Shown piece by piece: positions 12,701 to 27,200 of a stretch of DNA of 64,000 bases. The stretch comes from Megalobrama amblycephala (Eukaryota; Chordata; Actinopteri; Cypriniformes; Xenocyprididae), in the NCBI RefSeq assembly GCF_018812025.1, contig NC_063051.1, positions 7,081,396-7,145,395 on the forward strand, read 5' to 3'. Made by a program: the position numbers and the translations under genes. How positions within the stretch are numbered: the stretch's first letter is position 1; each line of letters opens with the position of its first letter. Under the pieces are notes generated by a model. The model saw only the letters and a list, made by a program, of their open reading frames with translations, was not told the origin of the DNA and searched no databases.

Positions 12701-15700
12701 ATTTTTACAAAAGAAGAATAAAGTATCTCCAGTAGCTCCAGGGTCAAAAATTAGCACCAGTTAAGTGCCAAGTAAAGTAAAAACAGGCTTTCAGGAGTTT
12801 TTTTTTTCCGCATCCTGTCAAAAACAGACAAGAAAAAAAAGTTCCCTTTCGATACTTCACTCGTACTGCGTATGGGGAAAAGTCTCCCTTTTTCCCCGTC
12901 ACTGAAGCCTTTTTCAATAACGCAGTGTAACTGCATCGTCATTGGTTCACTCATAGACAAGTCGTTGAACCAACGACGGCGCGGCATAGCTGCGCGACCT
13001 ATGGCGAGAGAGCGCGCGAACTTTCCCGCCGAAATGGGCGGGGTAAGGGGCTATATAAGCAGGCGTTTCGCCATAGGATTTCAGTCCTTTCTCCTTCAGC
13101 GACGACAACGCATCTCCTCGCTGATCTCCGCCTGAAGCCTGAGGAAGCTCGCCGCCTTCGAGAAGCTCCCGCCGCCGTCTGAAGAGGCCCCGCAGCGGAC
13201 CCAGCTGAACTCGCCGGTCGGAGACAGCGCCGGCGCCCTCGCTGACTGCCGCCCCGAGCGCCGTCCTCGAGATGCCCGCCTCCCGCTCCCGCTTCCGGCC
13301 GCCTTCTCAGCGTGTCTCCTGCCGCCATCCGGTGCGCCCCTTGAGAGCTTCCCGCGGCTTATTGCCGCTCTAAAAGAGCGTTTCCTCAGCGGTTCTACCG
13401 CTCTCTAAGAGCTTCCGCGGCCCTCGCCGCTCTAAAAAGAGCCCCCCAATCGCCGTTATAACGGCGGCGGCGTTGCTGCAAATGCCGCGCCACTCTTGTG
13501 GCACGTGCAGAGCCCCTCTGCACGATGATGACGGACACAGCGAGTGTGTCGCGTGCCTGGGCAAGTCCCACGCCGACGGCGCGCTCGCTGGAGCCTCATG
13601 CCCGCACTGCGAGAGCATGAGCCTCGGTTCTCTGTGCTCGCGGGTCGCCTTCTTCACTGAAGGCGATCTCGCCGCTCGCGCCCTCCCGTCTCCTTCCTCC
13701 CGCGAGCCGGCCAGGAAGAGACAGCGGGGTAGAGCGACTCAGCGCCCGGAGTTGTGCGAGCTCACGTCGGCCCAGCCCCCGCGTGCCTCGCCTTCTCCCC
13801 CGAGAGAACGTTCTCCCGTCATGTTCTCCCGACCAGAGCAGCGTCCCTCTGCAGATGCGAGCGACCTCGTCTCGTTTGGAGGATCTGACGAAGAGCCGGA
13901 TGACTCCATGTCTCTTGCGGCTTCTGAAGCGGAAGGATGGGCTGGCGTGCCGGACGACCCTGCTCCCCCGCCTCCTCTGGAGCCCATTGATCACGGCCAG
14001 GGTATGGATGCCGAGCTCTTCCGCATCCTATCCAGAGCAGTGGAAGAGCTAGACCTCGACTGGGCCCCTCCGGAGGAGCCATCGCGTAGCCGCCTGGATG
14101 AGTGGTTCCTGCCAGGCCGCCGCCAAGCCCCTCGCCAGCGTTCCGCTCCATTTTTTCCCGAGGTGCACGAGGAGCTTACGAAGTCGTGGCGCGCTCCGTA
14201 CTCCGCCCGCCTCCACACAACACACCGTTCTGCCCTCACTGCTGTCGACGGCGCAGAAGAGAAGGGCTATGAGCATTTGCCGCCCCTGGATGAAGCGGTG
14301 GCAGCTCACCTCTGTCCTCCCGCGGCTGTGGGATGGAAGACCAAAAGAGCCCTGCCTTCCAAGCCCTGCAGAACCACCTCTACTCTGGCTGGAAGAGCCT
14401 ACACCTCTGCAGGCCAAGCTGCTTCGGCGCTTCACACCATGGCGATCTTCCAGGTGTTCCAGGCCAAACTCCTCCGCTCTTTGGACGAGTCCGGCATTGA
14501 TGCACCTGCCTTCAAGGATCTCCGCAGCGCCACCGATCTAGCCCTGCGGGCCACGAAGGCCACTGCCCAGGCCATCGGTCGTTCCATGGCCAGCCTGGTT
14601 GTGCTTGAGCGCCATCTTTGGCTCAACCTTACGGAAATCAAGGACCTGGATAAGACGGCCTTTCTGGACGCCCCGGTCTCCCCTTCCGGTCTTTTTGGGC
14701 CAGCGGTGGATGGTTTCACCGAGCGCTTCACAGCGGCACAGAAGTCGTCTCAGGCCATGAGACACTTTCTGCCCAAGCGCTCCAGCTCTGCGTCTGCTCC
14801 TAGCCGCCCCAGGACTGCGCCGGCTCAGCAGACCAAGCCTGCCCCATCCACCTCTCAAGCAGCGCCGCCTAAGGAGCATCGTCAGCGCCCTCGCCTGCTA
14901 AGCGCCAATCCTCCTTCCCGAGACGCCAGGGACCCCGGCCCAAGATTGTGCTGGACCCGGTGACTCCGAAGACGTCTTGATCCAGCAGGAAGGAAGAGGG
15001 TTGGGGAATGTCCCGTTGCGACCGGACCACCCCAAAAGCTCCCTCGTGCAGTCTCCCCTCCGCCTCGTTTAATTCCGGGCGTGGGAGAAATGCTCTGTGT
15101 TGTAGCTGGGCCCACACATGTTGCGCCCAAACAAAACGCCGTTTTCACGGCGAACACTATTTTACTTCCTCTAAAAGAGAGCAAATTTCCTCTTCCACCT
15201 CCTTCGGTGTACGGCCCCCTACCCGGCGGCCTGTCATCCAACATCATTCAACCCCTTGACACTCGGGCCGAGGCCTGGCAGGCCATCCCCGACGTGTCAA
15301 GCTGGATCCTCGGGATCATAAAGCAGGGCTACTCGCTCCAGTTTGCACGACGGCCCCCTCGCTTCGGAGCTGGAACACCACAGATCCGTGCTCCTCAGCC
15401 ATCTCCAATGCCTGGGTCTCAGAGTCAACCTAGCCAAGAGCTCACTGCTCCCCAGCCAACACATTTCGTTTCTGGGGGCAGTTTTCGACTCAGTCCGCAT
15501 GACGGCAGTAGTCTCGCCAGAGCCGCCCTGGCGATTCAGCAGCTTGCGGCTTCCGTCAAGAACAAAGCCTATCTTCCTCTGAAGCTCTTCCAGAGGCTCT
15601 TAGGGCTGATGGCTTCCGCCTCCCCAGTTCTGCAGCTTGGCCTTCTTCGGATGCGGCCGCTACAGTTCTGGCTGAAATCCCGGGTCCCCCCACATGCCTG

Positions 15701-18239
15701 GCGGCACGGCCGCTTATGCCTCAAGGTCAATCGGGCCTGTCTTTTAGCCCTGAAACCTTGGATGAACCCTGCTTGGTTCAGTCTTGGGGTACCTCTACAG
15801 GCGGTGTCACGAAGGACGGTGCTCTCGACGGACGCATCCAACTCAGGTTGGGGGGCTCTGTGCGAGGGCAGACCGGCCTTCGGTTCGTGGTCCCACGAAG
15901 AGAGCCATCTCCATATCAACTGCCTCGAAATGTTGGCAGTGATGAAAGCCCTGCAAGCGTTTCAGGTTCACTTGACGGGACGCCACGTCTTAGTCCAATC
16001 GGACAGCATGACCGTGGTGTCATACATAAATCACCAAGGCGGTCTTTCGTCCAACCGTCTATGCGCTCTGGCGAAACATCTTCTGGAGTGGGCAATACCA
16101 AGGCTTCGGTCGCTCAGGGCGACTCATATACCTGGCAAAACCAACCTGGGTGCAGACATGCTATCACGGAGCAACGTCCCCTCAGACGAGTGGATGCTCC
16201 ATCCCCAGATGGTTTTCAAGATTTGGGAGCTCTTCGGGAGAGCAGAGATAGACCTCTTCGCCTCAGAAGACAACTCTCATTGCCCAACATATTTCTCAAA
16301 GGAAGTCGATGCGCTGGCCCACACCTGGCCCAGCACACTCCTTTACGCATTTCCCCCGATCGCATTGATCCCGCAGGTCATCAGGCGAGTCAGGGAAGAC
16401 AGACACAGAGTCCTTCTAGTGGCCTCGCTCTGGAGGAGCCAGACTTGGTCCTCAGAGCTGTTCAGGCTCTCCACGGAAGCCCCGTGGCCCATTCCCCTGA
16501 GACGGGACCTCCTCTCTCAGGCGAACAGACAATCTGGCACCCCCAGCCAGAGCTCTGGGCTCTACACCTCTGGTCCCTCGATGGGAGCCGACTGACCTTC
16601 CCAGGGACATACTAGAGACCATATCTCAGGCGAGAGCCCCGTCCACGAGACGCCTCTACGCCCAGAAATGGTCGGTCTTTGTTGATTGGTGTTCCACACG
16701 CAACATAGACCCCTTGGAGTGTGACGTATCACCGATACTGTCCTTCCTCCTTTGGATCTGGGGCGCGCCCCTTCAACGCTCAAAGTATACGTAGCAGCCA
16801 TCTCAGCGTTTCATGCTCCTATCGCTGGCCAGTCAGTGGGTCGGAACAACCTTGTGGTTCGTTTCTTAAGGGGTTCGAGGCGATTAAATCCTCCTCGTCC
16901 CCTTACTGTTCCCGCTTGGGACCTTTCTTTGGTCCTTAGGGCTCTCAAAGGAAACCCCTTCGAGCCGCTGAGTTCAGCTGACCTCAGGCCTTTAACCCTG
17001 AAAACCGCTCTGCTACTTGCACTAGCATCGGTCAAGCGTGTTGGCGATTTGCAGGCCCTCTCTGTGAGCCCTGCGTGCCTCGAATTTGGGCCTAATGACT
17101 CTAAGGTCGTGCTGAAACCTAGGCATGGCTACGTCCCCAAGGTGCTCTCTACTCCGTTTAGAGCTCAGGTCATTTCGCTCTCTGCTCTTCCTCCCTCCGC
17201 GGATGAACAGGAGCTGGAGTCACTCTGCCCTGTCAGGGCATTGAGGACCTATGTAGAGCGATCACAGCCTTTCAGGCAATCAGATCAGCTCTTTGTCTGT
17301 TTTGGTGGCCGCACCAAAGGGTCTTCGGTCTCAAAGCAACGTCTCTCGCGTTGGATAGTCGACGCGATTAATCTCTGTTACTCCTCCCTGGACATTCAAT
17401 GCCCCTTAGGAGTTAGGGCCCATTCCACTAGAGGAATGGCTTCCTCCTGGGCCTGGTCTAATGGAGTTTCCATTAAAGACATCTGTGAGGCGGCCGGCTG
17501 GTCCTCGCCGTCCACTTTTGTCAGATTTTATCATCTGGACGTTCCGGCCTTACAAGCCCGGGTCCTCTCGGTGTAACCAAGCGGCCTCTTCGAGTTCCGC
17601 CTCTCGCCGATCAGGAGTTATCTCCTCTTGTAGTGTAACAAGGGTTTACGACGGCTTTGCCTTCTTACTTGCTCTCTTGGTCCCCTCTCGGTGTCCAAAA
17701 CAAGTCATGTCGTTCCCTGCCGTGGCACGGCGCGGTTGAATTCATTCCCCATACGCAGTACGAGTGAAGTATCGAAAGGGAACGTACTCAGTTACTAACG
17801 TAACCTCGGTTCCCTGAGATACGGAACGAGTACTGCGTTACTTGCCGTGCCACGAGGCTGCGGCTTCAGTGTCGTCGCTTCAGTCGATTGGCCTGAAATC
17901 CTATGGCGAAACGCCTGCTTATATAGCCCCTTACCCCGCCCATTTCGGCGGGAAAGTTTGCGCGCTCTCTCGCCATAGGTCGCGCAGCTATGCCGCGCCG
18001 TCATTGGTTCAACGACTTGTCTATGAGTGAACCAATGACGATGCAGTTACACTGCGTTATTGAAAAAGGCTTCAGTGACGGGGAAAAAGGGAGACTTTTC
18101 CCCATACGCAGTACTCGTTCCGTATCTCAGGGAACCGAGGTTACGTTAGTAACCGAGTACGGTACATTTTCACAGTACATCTACTATTGCAAAAAGTTCA
18201 TTTTCGATCCTGGTTAGCTAGCTCCCATGTAAATATAAT

Positions 18240-18270
<31 letters not shown>

Positions 18271-21200
18271 ATTGATGGCTGTGTGGCTACGTTAAGATAA
18301 AGACTACTGGCTAAATACGTAAATGCAAAATGAAACTGCTCGTCTTTAAATGTAGCTACATTTGTGCATTCACATAAAAAAAAAAAAACTCACTTCACTC
18401 TCATTAGGAGGTCTGCATTTCTTACACATTATATGTCAGTGATCATTTGCAGGTGTCTATGGTGTAAGGTATATGCCAGTGTGTACGTACAAAAATAACA
18501 GAATGAATAATGCTTGAACAAGCTTTGACTTGATTAAACAAAAAGTGAGTTTGAGAGGGTCCAATTGAGCCTCAGTGGAGAGGAAGGGTAAAAAGCCACC
18601 TGATGTGTGTGTTGGGATGTAGTTTCCATGGCAGTGTGCTCCAGAGAGCTGATGTGATGTGTGTTATGATGCTTGGTTTTCCCCCTGTGCATTAATGATA
18701 TTCACAGATCTGGAAAGTCATCCTGGGCTATTATTCTCTTAGTTGAACCTTGCCAGATTTCTTTAAACAAATGTACTAGTGTTTTTAATATCTGAATATC
18801 AGGGGCCAATTACACGCCACCGTTTTCAATTAAAAACGGAAAACTTATGTGTTTTGGTTTTGGTGTTTTGTTCATTTACATGACAACAGCATTTTGGGGG
18901 CTTGTAAACTGTAAACATGTAAACTGAAACCCAAAAACAGGTTTCAAAGTGCAAGTTTTTAAAAACTATACCATTATTGTCTCAGAGTAAACTACAAAAA
19001 CGTCAATTTGTGAAAACGGTGACGTTGTTTTTCCTTTACAAAGTGACTTTGCCAACTACTGGCCTGGCACAAATAATACAGCGTTTTTAATCGTTTTCAT
19101 GGATCTGTGTGAACGGGGGATCATTTTGATAACGTTGACCTTTCCGTTTTTAGTACATCATTGTAATGTAAATGTGCCCTAAGATTAACAATAATGTGAA
19201 CATGGATATTGGAAAGAGATCAGATATTTTGGTTTTAAAAAATTGAGAATATGATTGCCAGCTGATTGTGAGATTTCACTCCTTGCTTTTGTTTTGGAAC
19301 TAGTAAAGTCTAAACCAGTAAAAACTATTTTGATATTAATTCTTGTATCAAATAATTGAAACTATCCATTGAATACAACTACACACTAGAGCAGAGTTTC
19401 CCAAACTTCAAAAATTTGTGGCACCCCACACTAGTGTTGTCACGATACTACTTTGATACAACACCTTGAAAATTACCGATTTTCAATACCACAGGGAAGA
19501 ACCGCCGTATATAGGCCTACTGTCATATAGATATTTTTAATATTATCTTATTTTTTTGTGCATTTATTGAAAGTCTAGGAAATCAGTAGGAAAGTCTAGG
19601 AAGAGATCACTTTGATGACAGATTTTAATACAGGGTTTTATTCATATATAAATATTGCTCAATTACCATTACAACTATCTAAACTAAATGTTTGCTCACT
19701 CAGTGTATTTGTGTTTTTATATTGGGATCATTTTGATAGCTTGTTTATTAATTTAATATTTTATAATGTAATAATTTCACAGTGAATATCCAAAATAATG
19801 TAGAAACAACAAAGACAGTATATTTTAAATACTTGTTTAATGGCATCTTTTTATGAATGAAGGCCAGTATCACTGATACTAATAGTACTGATGTCTCAAT
19901 GATATTGTTTTTTTTATTTTTTAAACATTAATTATTGCCATTCAACATTACAATGTAATTGAAAGCTATAAATTTAAACATTTATTAGGCTCCAAAAAAT
20001 AAAACAACTTTTAATTTAAGTGAACTTAAAACAATCTTCACATAAACCCACAATAAATGTCATATTTATGCCTAGCCTACCTGTGGCAGGAAATATACAG
20101 AAATTGAATAAAGTTATTAAACAGTCTGCACTATATAAATTGTAAATTAATTATATATATTAATCCTTATTAAAGCTACAAAAGTTCTTTAGTCAAGAGC
20201 AGTGAGTAATTTTCTCTGTTACCTTAGTTGATTAATTAACATTAAAGATAGACAGCATTAGTGGCTGCTGTCACTTTAAAGGGTCATGAAACTCCAAAAC
20301 ACTTTTTTTGAGATGTAAACAGATATGTATAGGCTGCATACCATTGAAAGCACTAAAGGTACTCAATGTTATTCATAAGTGAAAAATTGTTATTTTTGCA
20401 TTTTTCAGAGCGATTTCTGTCTTCCGGTTTGAAAAGCTGAGTCGGAGCAACGTCACAAAATCTGACGTAATCGTGTACTTTCGGCCCAAGTATGGGCATG
20501 GTCGAACATGCTGACGTTGACCGTTTCAAACGATTCTCGACATATATTCATGACATAAAGCTCATTTAATCCAATCACTGCGCTGTAGTATGCATAAGAT
20601 TATAATTGCGGTATTATGCATGAGGAAGTATCACTCTTCTCGCCTCGGTCTCTAGCACTCTCAGTGCTACAACACAATGTGTTTTCCTGAGATGCGACCA
20701 GAGCAGAGGTTTGTGTGCATGAGGATTGTTTTGCTGTAATCTACCAGCACAAATGTAAAATATGTTCGCGTGAGATCGCATTACAGCAGATAATTCAAAT
20801 GTCACAAAAGTGAGGCTCATTCACCTCTGCCTGCTCTAGCTGCGTTCAAACACGCGAGCCGTAGGTTGTTTCCCTCAGCACAGCAGCACATGTGTTGTTT
20901 GTATTTTGCTCTCGATGCGGTCAGAACTGAAGTTTGAATATGAACACATGAAAAATACGACTGTTATGCTATACATATGATCGGTTTCAGCGCGGAGCTT
21001 CGCGTTGTGTTTAACAACACTAGCCACGTGGCACATAATACAGAATAAAGTATCCGTGTTTAAAGTTTTTATTTCACACATTCTCCTGCACCAAACATTA
21101 ACCAGCACGGTGTAGTTATGCACACATATTTCATCAAGTCTTCTTTAAATGAATTATATGTGCAAACTGGACACTGATACAGTGGTGTAGCCTATCTGAA

Positions 21201-24200
21201 CTCCACGACACGATTATTCTAATAGACAAAAGACTGATTTTGAGACTGCAGTGCTCGTAAATGTAATCAAAGTAGCCTATTATTAGCCCTATTAAATATT
21301 CTTTCACATTTCTCCCTTGTGCTTGGGAGTTTGTTGTCATATTCTCCGTGCTCAAATATTAATATTCATTATTCTGTATAATGAGTATGCTCTATGTTGT
21401 GCTTCATTGATTGTTCTCTCCCCTCTTCTCCCCCTCTACACTCCCACTTTTCCAGAGCTTTACACGCCCATTTTAACAGACTTTTTTGAGCTTTGAGGTG
21501 TGAACGACCAGTGTAAAACAGGGGGGTTTCATGACCCTTTAAAGATCTGCCGCAGCTGCACATCACGCGTATTTGGCACGCGTCCCATTTTCTCACAACT
21601 TTTTACGTTTGTTTAATAGGCCTACTTATTTAACTGCTCTTGTGAGGATACTAGACAAAACCGATATTTTGGCATAGTTTTGCGTGTTATTCATTCAAGC
21701 GCGAAAGAGAACTGGATTCTGATGTGCGTCTTTCTGTGCATTGTGTGTCTATGTCTGTCAGAACATTCACAGACAGCGCATTCTCGTTTGTCTTGTCACT
21801 CTTGAATGGTTTAAAAGCATTTGCATGAAGAGGAGCGTGATCATATAATGTAACGCTAGCCAAAGGATGACAGAAAAAAGGGATGCTGCGTTAATTTTTT
21901 TTTTTTAACCCAGACAGATAGACAGATAAAACCAATCACATGCATTAACGTTGATAGCAATGCTTATAGGATATAACCGATGTGTTTATGTGAATAAACA
22001 TACATAGTGACAATATTTTCATGTGTATTAATTTGACCATAAGCGCAACAAGCCATGAAAAAGAGGTGGCCTTTTTGTGTACGCACTGGGAATGAAGCAC
22101 GGGAATGAAATCATGCGCAACCCCCGCCGAAATCCAACCTATCTTACGATTTTTATTTTTATTATAAATTTGTGTGTTATTTGTTGTTATTGGGGACATC
22201 AGAGATTGATGGTACATAATAAATGATTTTTTTACATATTTGTAGCAATTTAAAAATGTTTAAAGGAGTTTTTACACAGCACCCCTGCTCTCACCGGACG
22301 GCACCCAGTTTGGGAAACTCTGCACTAGAGGGCTTGTTAAAAGAAAGAAGGAAAGAAAGAGCCACAGGCATTAACATACTGCTGCTGTGCACTCAAAATA
22401 CTTAAGTGAAAAGTACTTATTGTAGAGCAAATGCACCCATATAGGAAAACTTTCCTCAAAGATTTCTCTTCATAGTTCAGGAAATGTAAAGGGCTAGTTC
22501 ACCCAAAAATAAAAATTCAGTCATTAATTACTCACAAAGCTTTATGAATCTTTTCTTTCGAATCAGTGGTTCGGAGCATGTATCAAACTGCCAAAGTCAC
22601 GTGATTTCAGTAAACGAGGCATCATTACGTCATAAGTGTTTCGAAATTTTAATGGTTCACCACTGGGGGGGTGTGACTTTGGCAGTTTGATACATGCTCT
22701 GAACCACTGATTCAGACCAAAAGATTCATAAAGCTTCGAAGCTTCATGAAGCAGTGTTTTGAAATCGCTAGGGGTGTGACGAGACAGATAGCTCACGAGA
22801 ACAAGATGAGACAAGATTTTTACACTATTTTTAAGAAATCCTCAATGGAGAAATACATGACTAGAAAAATATTCTACAGTTGTATTTGAAATGTTTTAAC
22901 TAATCATCTTGTAATGAATGTCATTTCAGTTCTACTTTCTGAGTATGAATTATCATATGCAGTAAAAGACAACAATACTCAAGTACTGTAAAAGGTTTTG
23001 CCACAAACTCAACTGACTGACTTCTCTTCAGACCTTACTGTACATGATTTATGAGCTTCTACAACTTTTGACCTCCTAACTGAACTCCTTTCCACAAACT
23101 GATCATAGAAATAAAACAGTATAAATAAAAATTGTAACACTTTACAATAAGGTCTCATTTATTAACATTAATGTATTAACCAACATCAACTAACAATGAG
23201 CAATATATTTGCTACAGTATTTATTAATCTTTGTTTATGTTAGTTAATAAAAATAGTCATTCATGGTTAGTTCATGATAGTTCACAGCGCATTAACTAAT
23301 GTTAACAAATTAAACCTTACTGTTTATGCTTAATAATATTAAGAGAAAACTGTTATTCGTTTTTATGGTAACACTTTACAATACGTGCAACAATAATCGC
23401 ACTCTCTCAATATTCAAAGTGCAAATAAGACCAAAATTTTCTTTGAAACAGAGCTAAGAGATGGTTACAACTACACTGCCCAGCCTAAAATAGCTTTCAC
23501 ATTGAGAGATATTTGTATTCATCAGGGAGCCGCTTTCAAAATGCGGAGTATTGAAATCTCGTTTGAATGCGCCCTGGCGTTTACTTTCACTTTCGCAATC
23601 ACGCACACTCTGTAAATATGGAGCGCCGGGTACCGTTTTCCAACTGAATTAAATGTTTTTATTTAAATACAAAGCAAAACAACAGTGGAGGCATAATGTA
23701 AATGTAGCGGTGGCATATTCTTTCCTAATCATCCTAACACTCTGTCGTGGCAATATCACAAGACTACTTTTCGCCTCGACGAGAAATCTCGTCACATTTT
23801 AATCTCGCAAGATTAAACCCCTAGAAATCGTCAAGATTAAACCCCTAGAAATATTCTCGTCTCTTCATAACATTAAGGTTGAACCACTGTAGTCACATGA
23901 ACTGTTTTAAGTATCTTTAGTAGCTTTCTGCGCATTTGAAAGTGTTAAATATCTTGCCGTCAATGGAGGCCTCACTGAGCCATCGGATTTTATGAAAAAT
24001 ATTTTAATTTGTGTTCCGAAGATGAACGAAGGTCTTACAGGTGTGGAACGACATGTATTTTTGGGTGAGCTAACCCTTTAATGGAGTTAAGCTGAGAACA
24101 GTTTGAGACACTGATTTCTTCTAAAACTCTATGGAAACTCATGCTAGATTACTGGGATCTTATCTCAGGAAAAGCAGAAGTCTCAGTTTGCTCTCCATTT

Positions 24201-27200
24201 AATCTCATTGCTGTGTGAGAGAAACATTTGAGATATTTAAGAGATCTAATATGGCCCAACATGTGAGAAAAGGTACATCTTGTATGTCTCCAAGCATCTG
24301 TCATTGTTTTAATGTGTTATGTATTGTGGCTTTGCATATAGCTGAATGTTCGGCAGGAAATTTCGGGGTTTTCCAGGGTTGCGCTCTGTAGGGAATAACT
24401 CATCAACTCCTTATTCTGAACATCCGGGAGAAAGAAAGAGTGAGAGAAAGTGAGCACAGAGGATTGAGTCATCTGAACACACCATCCCACACCATTCACA
24501 TTAGACAGAAGAACATTCCCACACTGAACTTTTTCTGTTTGCTATTAAGAGTTTTAAAGAAAGACTGTATTTGTTCCTGACGTCTGCTTCACATATCCGG
24601 CGTGCATTTCATGTGACAGAACACACACGTGCATATATATATGTAAACATAAAAACCACATGCTAGCTAACTTTCCAACCAGTTGGAGATTCCTTTACTG
24701 CTCATAAACTTTTGAGGTTGTGATCTCAATGTGCCCAACTCTTAAGGTTTTTGTATTTGAATGTTCTCCTGCTGAGATAATATTAAATTTTAACACACTT
24801 TCCTGCAAGTCCTCCATCAAACACCTAATCACATTTTTAAACTCATCCAGTTTCCAATGCTGTAGTCCTGGATACAGAATTTGTACTGGAAAGCCCAAGC
24901 ACAGAGACTAATGTTAGCAGATAAATACAATAAAATAAATAATAGGAAGGAATTAATGAATAAGTTGAGTTATATATATAAATAATTTATTGACATCAGT
25001 CAGGATAGTCAGGGTTCAACACTTTTTGACCAATGAACTGACATGACTTTTCCATGAACTTTCCAAATGTTTGTGATTTACTGGATAATCATTTTACAGA
25101 ATAATTTATATTCAGACCGATTCTTAATTGAATTTGCTTACAAATCAGAATTCACTAATGGCTTGAAAGCATGTAACTTTAACAAGAGCATTGTTTAATT
25201 AATAGTAATAATAATAATAAGCTTTAAGCAAGCATATTGATTATAGAAATGACTGGAAAACACAATTTTAAAATTCCCTGACATTTTACATAACTGTGGG
25301 GAACCTGAGCACTTTAGGAATTTACCTATGCCAGCTTGAAAATACATTGTCTAAATGTATGAAATTCCATGTGCATGTTAGTGTCGTTTTATATTTGCAA
25401 CTGTCAGTTTAATGTGTAGTCATGTGAAACAGTATGTGTATGTAATAATAAGTGTCTGTCCTTCCAGCGTATGCCCAAATCCAGCCGCAGGCCCTGATTA
25501 AGCAGCAACCGCAACAGTTTGTCATTCAACCACAAGCCCCACCCACCTCTAGAACCCAGCCTCAGTTACTGCAGACCGCCTCCGTCCAGCCCCACCAACA
25601 GACAGCCTCACTGGGCATCCAGAGCTCCTCCCAGACCTCATCTGTAGCAGGAATCATTCCAGTTTTGCCCAAACCAGCACTTCACAATCAGGTCTCAGCT
25701 CAAAGTCAACAGGCCACCATCTTCCATTCAACTATAAGCCACCATGCAGTTAACCAGCACGGCACACACATGGGCCTGGCCCACGCTAAAGCTCAACCGG
25801 TCCAACTGACAGCCATCAATCTACAAATCCAACCTGCACAAAGCCAGGTAAGGGACTCACTTACTAGAGCCTTATAGTAGATTGAAGATAATGTACACAA
25901 TTTAAAAGCAACTAACTACTTTTATTCTATTTAGGCTTCAAGACTGGCTCAGGATGACAAGGAGAAGCCCACCTCTTTGGTGGTAAGAGAGATTTGCCCA
26001 CCAGTACAAATGCAACCATCCACTACGACCCAAGGCACCGACCCCCCTGAACAATCCAAAGCTGACACTGTGAACGCTACATCTCAAACACAAGGTACAG
26101 TGGCCAACAAGGCTCTATGTTTGATAAAACGTGCAATTGTCAACAATAGAGACATTGTTCATTGATTAAAAAAAATAATTAAATCGCACATTTTTTTCTG
26201 TAATTAATTGTGATTAATCACACCTAACATTAATGTTTTTAATATTTTTATGTTGTAATACTTTCACATTGAATTTGCAAAATAATGTAGAAACAACATG
26301 TTTAATGGCATCTTTTTACAAAGCACTATGAATGAAGGCCAGTATCACTTGTGAGTAGTGATACTGATGTCTCTATTACATGGATTGTTTTATTCTCAAT
26401 TTTAGCCATTAATTATAGACATTAAATATTGCAATATAATTGAAAGCTATCATTTTTAACATTTAATAGGTTTTAAAATTATAACGACTTGAACTTAAAT
26501 TGAACTTAAAACAATCTTTACATAAACCCATTGTAATAAATGTTACATTTACCTGTGCCTTTAGTATATTAGGGCTCAACGCTAAGGTTTGTTTCTACTG
26601 GCTCGGGCCGGTTCAGATTTTTATCCGCCCTGCAACAATGTTGTTTTTGACCCATGTAACCTTGTACAAAAAAAGATTTTCAGGTAGGTCTAACAGGTAA
26701 AATATACAGAAATTGAATAATTTCTTCACTCTATAAATTATATAGATTATAATTATATATAGAATATAGATTAATCCTCATCAACCTACATAAGAGCAGT
26801 GATTTTATCTTTGTATTTTATTCTTTGATTAATATTAATGACAGACAGCAGCAGGTTTATTAGGCTGCTGTCACTTTAAGACCTGACGTGGATCTGACAC
26901 ACATCCTGTTTTCCCATTTAACACTTTAACTCATTTAAGACTGCTTACGAGGATACTCAACCAAATGGGAATTTTGACACAATTTTGTGTTTTTGTTTGT
27001 TCAAGTTTATTTATTTATTTACGGCATGTCAGCAACAAGGCTATTTTCATGGCGAAAACAGAATAAACAATGAAATTCATAAAATTAACAAAAAAACTAT
27101 ATAAGACATTTCATATTAATACAAGATAAGATTTGAGTTCTTTTTTGCATCTTATCGTGCTTGAATGCCCTAACTGTCACCGTCTCACAGGTGGGACGCT

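Larger units (their letters stand above)
12841..18160 (+). mobile_element. DIRS-like tyrosine-recombinase retrotransposon, defective
   Basis: A 5,320-bp element in phc2 intron 6, same orientation as the gene. Diagnostic DIRS structure: inverted terminal repeats, and an internal complementary region that reads as the two termini joined. That region places the outer ends exactly at 12,841 and 18,160. No target duplication is seen, as expected for recombinase-mediated insertion. Order: gag, RT/RNase H (RT core deleted), Dam-like segment, tyrosine recombinase. Frameshifts and the RT deletion make it non-autonomous. The flanking introns are AT-rich while the element is GC-rich, marking it as foreign to its surroundings. 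Confidence 0.95.
11739..25467 (+). other. phc2 intron 6 contents
   Basis: A 13.7-kb intron holding a hAT MITE, the DIRS retrotransposon, a MITE at 18.8-19.2 kb, a 2.9-kb hAT element with an insertion inside it, and an AGG-ended element interrupted by a hAT element. The stretches 11,968-12,840, 18,272-18,800 and 24,079-25,467 look unique or AT-rich and hold nothing I can name. Confidence 0.7.

Noticed and set aside
13596..14879. Many long antisense ORFs under the DIRS gag region
   Set aside because: GC-rich coding sequence leaves antisense frames open by chance; none shows a family motif.
15716..16615. 299-residue ORF overlapping the RNase H region
   Set aside because: Its bulk is an alternative-frame shadow; only its last ~30 residues carry real polyprotein sequence, because of a frameshift near 16,530.
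12841..18160. Classification as an LTR retrotransposon or endogenous retrovirus
   Set aside because: There are no direct LTRs, protease or DDE integrase; inverted repeats plus a tyrosine recombinase identify DIRS.
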